NCBI GenBank assembly: GCA_003134655.1
Contig: PLBY01000152.1
Coordinates: 551-64,550, forward strand
Direction of reading: 5' to 3'
Length of the DNA: 64,000 bases
Origin: Acidobacteriaceae bacterium
GTDB taxonomy: Bacteria; Acidobacteriota; Terriglobia; Terriglobales; Acidobacteriaceae
Made by a program: the position numbers and the translations under genes. Positions within the stretch are counted from its first letter, which is position 1; every line of letters starts with the position of its first letter. Of this stretch, positions 34,139-42,031 are shown one piece after another. The notes under the pieces were generated by a model. The model worked only from the letters and a program-made list of their open reading frames with translations, made no database searches and had not been told where the DNA came from.

Positions 34139-35722
34139 ATGTCCCAGGGGCGCGATATCGTCATCATCGGCGGTGGCCACAATGGGCTGGTCACCGCGTT
34201 CTATCTGGCCAAGGCGGGGTACACACCGCTGGTGCTCGAGCGCAGCGCGCAGGTGGGTGGGGCCGCCGTCACCGATGAGTTCCATCCCGGGTTTCGCTGT
34301 TCGACGCTGGCGCACACGGCCGGACCGATTCTGCCGAGCATTCTGCGCGACATGCAACTGGAGAAGCACGGGCTGAGGCTGATCACGCCGGATGTTTGCG
34401 TGACCGCGCTTTCGCCCGATGGGCGGGCGCTTTCGCTTTATCAGGATGCGGGCAAGTCGGCGCAGGAGATCGCGGCGTTCTCACAGAAGGATGCGGCGAA
34501 GTACTCCGAGTTTGAGCAGTCGCTGGGGAAGATCGGGAAGGTCATTGGTGACGCGCTGGCGACCACTCCACCTGACATAGACAGTCCCAGTCGCGGCGAT
34601 CTGTGGAGCATGCTCAAGACGGGGCGCGCAATTCGCAAGCTGGGCAGGAAAGATATGTTTCGCCTGTTGCGCTGGGGGCCCATGGCAGTCGCGGACCTGG
34701 CATCGGAATACTTTGAAACGGAACTGCTGCGAGCAGTGATTGCGGCTCGCGGCGTGTTCGGAACTTTTCTCGGTCCGTGGTCGGCGGGAAGCGCTCTGGT
34801 GCTGTTGATTCGAGCGGCGGCGGATCCCCATCCGGCGGGGTCGGCTTCGTTTGCTGCGGGCGGCATGGGCGCGGTTACGCAGGCGATGGCATCGGCGGCC
34901 AAGGCCGCGGGCGTGGAGATTCGCACCGGGGCGGAAGTCATTGAGATTCGCGTGCAGAACGGCACGGCGACGGGCGTGCTGCTTTCGACAGGAGAGGAGA
35001 TTCCAGCGAAGGCGGTTATTTCCAATGCCGATCCGAAACGCACTCTGCTCAAGCTGACCGATCCGACGCACCTTTCGCCGGACTTCGTGCAGAAGCTACA
35101 GCATTACCGCGGGAACGGCACGGTGGCGAAGGTGAACCTGGCGCTCGCTGGGCTGCCGAAGTTCACGGCACTCAAGGATGGCGACGCGGGACCGCTCAAG
35201 GGGCGCATTCATATTGGCAATGAAATTGACTATCTGGAGCGGGCGTTCGACGAATCGAAGTACGGCAACTTCTCGCGGCAGCCGTATCTCGAAGCCACGA
35301 TTCCATCGCTGACCGATCCCACGCTTGCGCCCGAGGGCAAGCACGTGATGTCGATTTACATGCAGTACGCGCCCTACAAGGTGAAGGGCGATTGGGAAGA
35401 GCAGCGTAATGCGCTGGGGCAGACGGTGGTGCAGACTATGGCTCAGTATGCGCCGAATCTTCCGGAACTGATTCTGACGCACCAGATCATTACGCCGCGC
35501 GACTTGGAAGAAAAGTACGGGCTGACGGGCGGGCAGATCTTCCACGGGGAGCTTGCGCTCGATCAGTTCTTCACCATGCGCCCTCTGCTGGATTGGGCGC
35601 GGTACCGGACGCCGATTCAGAACCTGTATTTGTGTGGGAGTGGGACGCATCCCGGCGCGGGGCTGACCGGAGGGTCCGGCTCGAATGCGGCGCGTGAGAT
35701 ATTGAAGGAGTTGAAGAAGTAG
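34139..35722 (+). CDS. FAD-dependent oxidoreductase, PYROXD2/phytoene-desaturase-like (copy 2)
   Basis: 527 aa. Starts one base after the stop of copy 1 and shares its whole plan: DIVIIGGGHNGLVTAFYLAK, VLERSAQVGGAAVTDEF, AAGGMGAVTQAMASAAKAAG, KVNLALAGLPKF, KYGNFSRQPYLEATIPSLTD and LYLCGSGTHPGAGLTGGSG. The two copies align along their full length but differ at many positions, consistent with an old tandem duplication. They may form a heterodimer or act in sequence. Followed, after a palindromic repeat, by purU. Confidence 0.88.
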   Translation: MSQGRDIVIIGGGHNGLVTAFYLAKAGYTPLVLERSAQVGGAAVTDEFHPGFRCSTLAHTAGPILPSILRDMQLEKHGLRLITPDVCVTALSPDGRALSLYQDAGKSAQEIAAFSQKDAAKYSEFEQSLGKIGKVIGDALATTPPDIDSPSRGDLWSMLKTGRAIRKLGRKDMFRLLRWGPMAVADLASEYFETELLRAVIAARGVFGTFLGPWSAGSALVLLIRAAADPHPAGSASFAAGGMGAVTQAMASAAKAAGVEIRTGAEVIEIRVQNGTATGVLLSTGEEIPAKAVISNADPKRTLLKLTDPTHLSPDFVQKLQHYRGNGTVAKVNLALAGLPKFTALKDGDAGPLKGRIHIGNEIDYLERAFDESKYGNFSRQPYLEATIPSLTDPTLAPEGKHVMSIYMQYAPYKVKGDWEEQRNALGQTVVQTMAQYAPNLPELILTHQIITPRDLEEKYGLTGGQIFHGELALDQFFTMRPLLDWARYRTPIQNLYLCGSGTHPGAGLTGGSGSNAAREILKELKK

Positions 35723-35739
35723 CGTTGGCGTCGTCGCCG

Positions 35740-35790
35740 GCTGCCGCGAGAGCGTCGGGCTCTGGCAGCAGCGGCGGCGGGACGCCGCCG
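35740..35790. repeat. Double-hairpin intergenic repeat
   Basis: Two adjacent stems: GCTGCC/GGCAGC (35740-35769) with an inner AGAGC/GCTCT stem, and CGGCGGCG/CGCCGCCG with a 3-base loop (35772-35790). The sequence lies between the second oxidoreductase and purU and resembles other dispersed GC-rich repeats in this window. Possibly a processing or partial termination site. Confidence 0.5.
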
Positions 35791-35840
35791 CGACAGCCGC
35801 CAGCCTGCCTTGAGCTAAGGGCGAAGGGGCGGCGCTACTC

Positions 35841-36692
35841 ATGAAGAATTCTGCCATTCTGCTGATCTCCTGTCCTGACCGCAAGGGTGAGGTCGCGACT
35901 ATCGCCGACTTTGTGTTCCGGCACAACGGCAACATCCTGCATGCCGATGAACACGCCGACGAAGAGTCGGGACTGTTTCTGATGCGCGTCGAGTTCGATC
36001 CCAGGGACTTCGACATCGACCTGGCGGATTTCGGCAAGTATTTCTCGCCTGTCGCGGAAGCCTTCAACATGAAGTGGCGGCTGGCGCAGTCGTCGCTGCG
36101 GCAGCGCATGATTATTCTGGTTTCGAAGTACGACCACTGCCTGGTCGATCTGCTTTACCGGCACAAGAGCGGCGAACTAGCGTGTGACATTCCTCTGATC
36201 ATTTCCAATCACGCGGACAACCAGGCGATTGCCGATTTCTACAAGATTCCTTACGCCATCGTTCCGGTCAATAGAGACAACAAGAGCCAGGCCGAGGCAA
36301 AGATTCAGGCGCTGATCGACGAGCAGAAGCCAGATTTTATGGTGCTGGCGCGGTACATGCAGATCCTGTCGAATGAGTTCGTGAACCGGTATCCGCAGAG
36401 GATTATCAACATCCATCATTCCTTTCTGCCGGCATTTGTGGGGGCCCGGCCTTATCATCAGGCGTTTGAGCGCGGCGTGAAACTGATTGGCGCCACCAGT
36501 CACTATGTGACCGAGGTGCTCGACGATGGTCCGATCATCGAGCAGGATGTGGTTCGGGTGTCGCATCGCGACACCGTAGAAGATCTCATCCGCAAAGGGC
36601 GTGACTTGGAGAAAGTTGTGCTGTCGCGCGCGGTGCGGTGGCATGTCGAGAACCGCGTGTTGCTGTATGGGAACAAGACGGTTGTCTTTTGA
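35841..36692 (+). CDS. purU: Formyltetrahydrofolate deformylase
   Basis: 283 aa, standard length. N-terminal ACT domain (about 1-80; ILLISCPDRKGEVATIADFV) followed by the formyltransferase-like catalytic domain. The Asn-His-Asp set can be read: NIHHSFLPAFVGARPYHQAF supplies the Asn and His, and YVTEVLDDGPIIEQD the Asp. Hydrolyses 10-formyl-THF to formate and THF, balancing one-carbon units; in E. coli it supplies formate for PurT and is tuned by glycine and methionine. Upstream neighbours are flavoproteins; a one-carbon link through a demethylation product is possible but unproven. Confidence 0.95.
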   Translation: MKNSAILLISCPDRKGEVATIADFVFRHNGNILHADEHADEESGLFLMRVEFDPRDFDIDLADFGKYFSPVAEAFNMKWRLAQSSLRQRMIILVSKYDHCLVDLLYRHKSGELACDIPLIISNHADNQAIADFYKIPYAIVPVNRDNKSQAEAKIQALIDEQKPDFMVLARYMQILSNEFVNRYPQRIINIHHSFLPAFVGARPYHQAFERGVKLIGATSHYVTEVLDDGPIIEQDVVRVSHRDTVEDLIRKGRDLEKVVLSRAVRWHVENRVLLYGNKTVVF

Positions 36693-36702
36693 GTTGCTAC
36701 CT

Positions 36703-36776
36703 AAGAAGTCCCTCTGGGGCTGAAGCCCGCAATCTTTAATCTCTCCTCAACGGCACGGCTGAAGCCGAGCCCTACC
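36703..36776. repeat. Dispersed repeat (GGGCTGAAGCCC / GGCACGGCTGAAGCC type)
   Basis: Two hairpins joined by an AT-rich spacer: GGGCTGAAGCCC (36717-36728) and one around GGCACGGCTGAAGCCGAGCC (36752-36771). I recognise the layout (CTGAAGCCC...GGCACGGCTGAAGCC) as a repeat scattered through acidobacterial genomes. It occupies the first part of the 294-base gap after purU. The rest of that gap has a near-palindrome TTTACTTAG/CTAGTAAA (36950-36969) just before the next gene, a possible operator. Confidence 0.55.
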
Positions 36777-36986
36777 CAAAATCCGATTTGAGTAAACCCG
36801 TTCCAGACCCGTTCCCTGCCTGCCTGAAGTCGCGGCCCGTTCCGTGCCCAGCTAACACCCGCGAAAGTCCATGTACTTCCAGAGCAAATCATTTCAGTGC
36901 GTGAGAGTCTCGCTCCGGTAGTAACTTGCACCGGAAGTAACATTTCGTTTTTACTTAGACACTAGTAAAGTTTCAGAAGGGAAATC

Positions 36987-38507
36987 TTGCTCTCGGGGGC
37001 ACGTTTGACCGAAGATCTTCGGTTTGAATTAGCCATTTTGGCGACCGTCCAGGGCTTCTACCAGAAGCTCATGCGGGATGCGCTCGGCGGGGATGTCCCT
37101 ATTCCGAGCGGTCTCGACGAGGACGCGCTACGCCACTCCGAGCGCGAACTTCCAACCACATTGTCGAGGATGTATCGCTGGCTTCATCTGCTGGACATGG
37201 CCATTACGCCAGCCATGGTGCGTCAGGCGCTGACTCCGGACACGGATTCTGAAGTTGCAGAGGCTCTGTTGCGGTATTTTGTGCGGCGTCGCGAGCCCAG
37301 CGACGTGAACCGCGACAAGACCGATCTGATCGCGACATTCTTATATCGCCATCCGCGCGTGCCGGGGCAGTGGGAGCAGACGGGCTACGGACTGGACGGT
37401 GCGCTGCCTCTCTCGCCTTTCGAAATTGCTCTGATTGAGATCCTGGCCGACTCTGATGTGCCCTCTCTTCCCGAGGAGCATGTGCAACTGCTCCGGAGGT
37501 TTGATCCTTTGCGCGACGAGATTGCGCGCTTCCGCGACTTCAACACACTGATCGACTCCGGCATTATTGGGCGCGTGCGGGAACTGAAGCAGTGGCTGGA
37601 TTCCTCGTTCTATCATCCCGGCGTGCTGGCCACGGTTTCGGCCTACAACGCGACGTTCGGCAAGAAGTTTGACGAACTATTCGCCAAGGCCCTGACCGAG
37701 ATCAAGACCTTCGGGCAGGCGCTGGAAGAAATGGGTGGGACGATTCTGACCACGGTTGACGGCGTAGAAGTCACGGTGGAACACGTGGCCGCGATTCAAG
37801 GGAAGCAACTGCTGGAGGCGGATTATGGGAGCACGTTTGAGAAATTCCGGCGGGTTTCGAAGCTCAAGAAGGAATTGGACCGGCGCCCGCCGATCCGGCG
37901 GTCGTTGCTGACGCCGGTGGCCCAAACGTCGCGCGCAGCGGGCGGTGGGGGGGCGGCGGCTAAAGCGGCGAAGGTGGCTGCTGCAAAAGTTCCCGCAGCG
38001 GCTGCGGTGTTCCAGCCGCCGGCCGTAACTGCGCAACAAATCTCGGCGGAAGAAGGGAAACTGCGGCGCGTCGAGGAATCGATTCGGGTGTTTGTGCGCG
38101 TGGCCGACCCGAAATATCGACAGGTCGTCCCGATGCGATTCTTCAACTTGACGTTGACGACACCGGAAGCTGACGCGTACAGTGCTCCGTTCCTGGAAGA
38201 AAAGAGCACGCGTGCCGACATTGCGCGGACTCTGATCCGGATGGTTTCGATTTCCGCGCGCATTAGCACCGAGTTGGAAGAACTGAAGCGCAGCCAGAAG
38301 ATGTCATCCGTGTGGAAGCTGCACGCCGATGCCGTTGTTGTGTTGCTCGATATGGCCAGCACCACCGCCGAGGATGCCGGCAGCGTTGCGCAGACAGCCG
38401 AGCAAAGTGGCGCCGGACCAGCCGCCCGCTCGATTCATGAGTCTGCGCACAAACTGCGTAACCATGCGGATGTCGCCGTGAAGACGCTCGCCAACGTGGC
38501 GAGCTAG
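36987..38507 (+). CDS. Unrecognised 506-aa soluble protein
   Basis: 506 aa, TTG start with AGAAGG six bases upstream. I do not recognise the family. There is no signal peptide and no membrane segment. It is strongly helical: an N-terminal part (about 1-310) with PLSPFEIALIEILADSDVPS, FRDFNTLIDSGIIGRVRELK and IKTFGQALEEMGGTILTTVD, then an Ala/Lys/Pro-rich flexible linker (about 315-350) and a second helical part (about 355-506) with EEGKLRRVEESIRVFVRVAD. Possibly an acidobacterial lineage-specific structural or adaptor protein. Single gene, upstream gap contains a near-palindrome. Confidence 0.75.
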   Translation: MLSGARLTEDLRFELAILATVQGFYQKLMRDALGGDVPIPSGLDEDALRHSERELPTTLSRMYRWLHLLDMAITPAMVRQALTPDTDSEVAEALLRYFVRRREPSDVNRDKTDLIATFLYRHPRVPGQWEQTGYGLDGALPLSPFEIALIEILADSDVPSLPEEHVQLLRRFDPLRDEIARFRDFNTLIDSGIIGRVRELKQWLDSSFYHPGVLATVSAYNATFGKKFDELFAKALTEIKTFGQALEEMGGTILTTVDGVEVTVEHVAAIQGKQLLEADYGSTFEKFRRVSKLKKELDRRPPIRRSLLTPVAQTSRAAGGGGAAAKAAKVAAAKVPAAAAVFQPPAVTAQQISAEEGKLRRVEESIRVFVRVADPKYRQVVPMRFFNLTLTTPEADAYSAPFLEEKSTRADIARTLIRMVSISARISTELEELKRSQKMSSVWKLHADAVVVLLDMASTTAEDAGSVAQTAEQSGAGPAARSIHESAHKLRNHADVAVKTLANVAS

Positions 38508-38550
38508 ATCCCCTCGCCTTTTCTGAATCCCTTTCATTCGTCATTCGGAC

Positions 38551-38619
38551 CTCCGTGTCCTCTGTGTCCTCTGTGGTTATTTCTAGACATTAACCACAGA
38601 GGACACGGAGGACACAGAG
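38551..38619. repeat. 29-bp inverted repeat of GAGGACAC units
   Basis: Arms 38551-38579 and 38591-38619 (separated by 11 bases) pair with two mismatches; each arm is built of CCTCTGTGTCC/GGACACAGAGG units ending in TGTGGTTA/TAACCACA. It sits between the 506-aa gene and the RNase E/G terminator and would form a very stable hairpin in either transcript. Confidence 0.7.
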
Positions 38620-38633
38620 GAAGAAACCGCGCG

Positions 38634-38666
38634 ACAAAAAAAGACGGGCGATTGCGCCCGTCTTTT
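38634..38666 (-). terminator. Intrinsic terminator of the mreB-rng block
   Basis: On the minus strand a perfect 8-bp stem (GACGGGCG/CGCCCGTC, 38643-38662), extendable by A-U pairs, has a 4-base loop and is followed by seven Us (38636-38642). It lies 30 bases past the RNase E/G stop. The plus-strand reading also ends in TTTT, so it may serve the convergent 506-aa gene too. Confidence 0.88.
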
Positions 38667-38695
38667 CGTTAGCTCACAGCTCGAGAGCTCGCAGC

Positions 38696-41569
38696 TTAGT
38701 TGATATCAAACTGTTGCTGGTGCACGGCCGCATCGCTTTTCACGATGATGGTGCGCTTGGTCATTTCTTCCATCTCGTTCAGCAAGCGGCCGTTGTTGGA
38801 CTTCAATTCCTTGGCGACGTCGGGATGCACGCGCAGCATGACGTCTTCATGTTCGAGATGCTTGGCAATCTTGCGCATCTCGACATAAATCTCATTGCAA
38901 ACCGTGGTGACCGATTTCACGTATCCGGTCGACTCGCAGTACGGACAAGGTGCGCCGATGGTGCGTTCCAGCGACTGCTTGACCCGCTTGCGGGTGATGG
39001 CGACGAGGCCGAAGTCGTTAAACTGCAGCGTCTTTGATGGGGCGCGGTCGCGGCGGAGCTCCTCTTCCAGTGCCTGCATCACGCGCTGGCGGTTGCGGCG
39101 CTCATCCATGTCGATGAAGTCAATGATGATGATGCCACCGAGATCGCGCAGCCGAACCTGCCGCACAATCTCCTTCACCGCGTCCACGTTGGTCTTGACG
39201 ATGGTGTCTTCCAGTCGCGCCGTCTTGCCGACGTACTTGCCGGTATTGATGTCGATCGCGACCAGAGCTTCGGTCTGGTTGATGACGATGTAGCCGCCGC
39301 TCTTCAGCCACACCTTCGACTTGAGCGCCTTGTTCATTTCTTCGGCGAGGCCGAATTGCTCGAACAGCGGCGTTTCCTTGGTGTAGAGTTTCACGCGCTT
39401 GACCATTGCCGGTTGGAAGCGGTTGAAGAAGCGCAGCACGCGCTCGTATTCCGGTTCGGTGTCGACCCAGATCACGCTGAAATCAGAAGTGACTTGATCG
39501 CGCAGCACACGCTCGACCACATTCAGATCGTGGTAGATCAGTGCTGGCGGCTTCGAACTTTCGGCGCGATTCTTGATGTCCTGCCACAAGCCCTTCAGGA
39601 AGCGGATGTCGGCGCGGAGCTCTTCTTCGCTGGCGCTTTGCGCGGCCGTGCGGACGATGAAGCCTCCGTGGCCGTTTTCCCGTTCGCTCAGAATGATCCG
39701 CTTCAGGCGCTGGCGCTCTTCGTCCGAGGCGATCTTGCGCGAGACACCGGTATGGTTCACCGTAGGCATGTAGACCAGGAACCGGCCCGGCAGCGCGATG
39801 TGACTGGTGATGCGCGCGCCTTTCTTGCCGATGGGTTCCTTGGCGATCTGGACCAGAATTTCCTGGCCTTCTTTCAGCAGATCGCTGATCAAGGGAACGG
39901 GAGCGTTTTCGCGGCGGCGGAAACGGCGTCCGCCTCCACCTCCACCGCGGCGTTGCCGGTCGCGAGGACCACGGTCGCGGTCCTGACCGGGACGCGGGCG
40001 TTGCGTGCGTTGCGTGTATCCAACGGTTGCCGCCGGAGCACGAACTTCCACGCGGGCGTCAACGGTACCGTTGCCGCGTGCCTCCGCGTCCAGCAAGGCT
40101 TCCGCTTCAGCCTGGGCCTCTTCGAGTTCCAGTTCCTCAGGATCTTCCTCGCCTTCGGCAGGAGCCGCCTCCGCGGGATGAGCGACAGCTTCGGTGAGAG
40201 ACGCATGATGAATCTCAGCGACAGTTTCGCGGGCGTCTCCGTTCAGCTGTCCGGGACCTGCGTGAGTTTCTTCTTCGAATTCGTCGTAGCCTTCGTCGGA
40301 AGAAGCTTCGTAATGGATGGTGCCTGCTTCTTCGTCGTCGATGGTCTCTTCTTCCATGGTGCCGGGAGCGGCGAAGACAGGAGTCTCATTCTCGCGGCGC
40401 GAACGCACGGGAGGGTCGGCTTGCTCGCTTACGGCTGCGGTCTGTGGCTCATGGACTTCTTCTTCCACTTCGCCTTGTTGAACCGCGTCTTGTTCCACCG
40501 TAAGGGTCGACTCTCCGGGCCATCCAAGTGAAGGCAGGGGAGTTGGTTCTGGACGGCGGAATTCCTGATTCCAGTCGGTTGAGGTTGAGGCCGACTCAAC
40601 TTGCTCAGCGGGCTCTTCGTGGGCCGCCTGAGCGTCGTCGTGCTGTTCGTGAAGGGGCTCTGCGACCGAATCGGCGGCAGCGAAAATGGGCTCATCCTCA
40701 GGGAAAGTAGCGGCTATAGGAGCGACAGGCTCCGCCGGGGCTTCATGCTCGACCGCAGTGATTGACTGACGGACCGGCTCCTGGGCCGGCGGTTGCTGGG
40801 CGTAGCGCTGATACTTGGAAATTGATTCTCCGGGCAGCATCATGGGCTGATATCCGGGAGGCGGACCTGAGGGCTGAGTTCTGCCGGACTCCACCGCTCG
40901 AGTGGGCGCGGGCTCGACGGGACGAGCGAAGCGCTGCTCAGGACTGCGGTCGGAACCTCGGTCGGATCCACGGTCGAAGCTTCGATCCGGCGTTCTTTCT
41001 GGGCCTCGGTCCGGACCACGATCACGGCCGTCGCTGCGGCCGTCGCGACGTCCACCACGGCGTCGGCGGCGTCCCCGGTAGCCTCCGCGCTCTCGGTTCT
41101 GCGAATCCCCGGCCTCCTCAGGTATCGCTCCGGCCGATACCGTCGGCTGGGCATCCCCTTGGACATCGGTCTCAACAAATTCCTGACCCGATTCCGCCTG
41201 AAAATCGCTTTCTGTTCCATCGGCCGCCTGAGGAGCATCCATCGCAACCGGGGCAGCTTCGAGCCGAGCGGGTTGCTGGCGCAGGTCGGGCACGTTGCGG
41301 TTGGCTGGGACCACGTCGGTCAAATCGTCGTCATGCTCTTCCAACTCCATGAAGTCGGAAACGTAGAGGAAGGCATCGCGTTCCAGGCCGATGTCGACGA
41401 AGGCCGACTGCATGCCGGGCAGCACGCGGGTTACACGGCCTTTGTAGATGGATCCAGCTAAGGTGTATTCATTCTCGCGCTCAAGATAGACTTCCGCGAG
41501 CAGATCGTCTTCCACCAGGCCCACCTTGGTTTCGTGGGGGGTGGAAGAGACAAATAGTTCTTTGTTCAT
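38696..41569 (-). CDS. rng: Ribonuclease E/G with large insertion in the S1 domain
   Basis: 957 aa; RNase G is about 490. The N-terminal half of the S1 domain (SIYKGRVTRVLPGMQSAFVD, about 40-78) and its second half (ISDLLKEGQEILVQIAKEP, from about 558) are separated by roughly 475 residues of low complexity: an Arg/Gly/Asp-rich block, a long Glu/Ala-rich acidic block and a second RG-rich block. The catalytic part is complete: AIDINTGK and IIIIDFIDMDERRNR carry the two metal-binding Asp, followed by the zinc-link CPYC. Initiates mRNA decay and rRNA processing. Last gene of the shape block. I use rng for lack of an RNase E-type C-terminal scaffold. Confidence 0.92.
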   Translation of the reverse strand: MNKELFVSSTPHETKVGLVEDDLLAEVYLERENEYTLAGSIYKGRVTRVLPGMQSAFVDIGLERDAFLYVSDFMELEEHDDDLTDVVPANRNVPDLRQQPARLEAAPVAMDAPQAADGTESDFQAESGQEFVETDVQGDAQPTVSAGAIPEEAGDSQNRERGGYRGRRRRRGGRRDGRSDGRDRGPDRGPERTPDRSFDRGSDRGSDRSPEQRFARPVEPAPTRAVESGRTQPSGPPPGYQPMMLPGESISKYQRYAQQPPAQEPVRQSITAVEHEAPAEPVAPIAATFPEDEPIFAAADSVAEPLHEQHDDAQAAHEEPAEQVESASTSTDWNQEFRRPEPTPLPSLGWPGESTLTVEQDAVQQGEVEEEVHEPQTAAVSEQADPPVRSRRENETPVFAAPGTMEEETIDDEEAGTIHYEASSDEGYDEFEEETHAGPGQLNGDARETVAEIHHASLTEAVAHPAEAAPAEGEEDPEELELEEAQAEAEALLDAEARGNGTVDARVEVRAPAATVGYTQRTQRPRPGQDRDRGPRDRQRRGGGGGGRRFRRRENAPVPLISDLLKEGQEILVQIAKEPIGKKGARITSHIALPGRFLVYMPTVNHTGVSRKIASDEERQRLKRIILSERENGHGGFIVRTAAQSASEEELRADIRFLKGLWQDIKNRAESSKPPALIYHDLNVVERVLRDQVTSDFSVIWVDTEPEYERVLRFFNRFQPAMVKRVKLYTKETPLFEQFGLAEEMNKALKSKVWLKSGGYIVINQTEALVAIDINTGKYVGKTARLEDTIVKTNVDAVKEIVRQVRLRDLGGIIIIDFIDMDERRNRQRVMQALEEELRRDRAPSKTLQFNDFGLVAITRKRVKQSLERTIGAPCPYCESTGYVKSVTTVCNEIYVEMRKIAKHLEHEDVMLRVHPDVAKELKSNNGRLLNEMEEMTKRTIIVKSDAAVHQQQFDIN

Positions 41570-42031
41570 CGAACACTCCGGTCCCGCCGACGCATTACCT
41601 GAGGTCGGTCGGGCTTCACCGGGGTGGAGTCAGAAAAGGTGCGGGAGGATGAAGCGAAGAGCATCGCGACGTTGCCCCGAACTGGGGACAGACGGGGCCA
41701 GAGAGTTCTTCTCTGCGCCGAGTCCGCTGCACAAGCTTGGGAATCTTTTGCACTTATCGCTTTAACTTCTGCCGGGGTTTGTGACCGCACTCTCAGACCC
41801 AACTTGGGTCGGGGGGCCGTTCCCTGCCCGGCTGCTCAGCTTCAATCCTGCCCGGCCTTCTACTGCTCGACTAGCCGGTGAAATGCCCCCTTTACGCGAG
41901 GGCGATCGATATTTTTTAGGGTTGCGCCTGCGAGCGCAACAAACTGCTAATCCTGCCGTTTCTTCCTGGTTCCTGAACCCGTTGCTTCTGAATCTGTTCC
42001 GTCCTAACTGGCTCGTCTAACCAGGCACCAG
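41570..42031 (-). other. 462-base leader region before the RNase E/G gene
   Basis: No supportable gene between rodA and the RNase gene. On the minus strand it would form a long 5' leader if transcribed from rodA or from an internal promoter. It contains a perfect 7-bp hairpin GTTGCGC/GCGCAAC (41921-41940), flanked on the RNA by an A-rich single-stranded stretch (complement of the T-run at 41912-41917). RNase E controls its own message through its 5' leader in E. coli, so a similar role is possible here but unproven. Confidence 0.35.

Noticed and set aside
32611..34194. 527-codon minus-strand ORF opposite the first FAD oxidoreductase
   Set aside because: Shadow of a well-supported gene in GC-rich DNA; His/Arg-rich, no recognisable motif.
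34139..35722. Carotenoid biosynthesis (crtI) assignment for the FAD oxidoreductases
   Set aside because: Superfamily match only; no phytoene synthase or other crt genes nearby, and sequences fit PYROXD2-like proteins better.
39356..40531. 391-codon plus-strand ORF opposite the RNase E/G insertion
   Set aside because: The insertion could have been the artefact, but the minus frame is open from start codon to CPYC motif and joins both S1 halves, so the plus ORF is the shadow.
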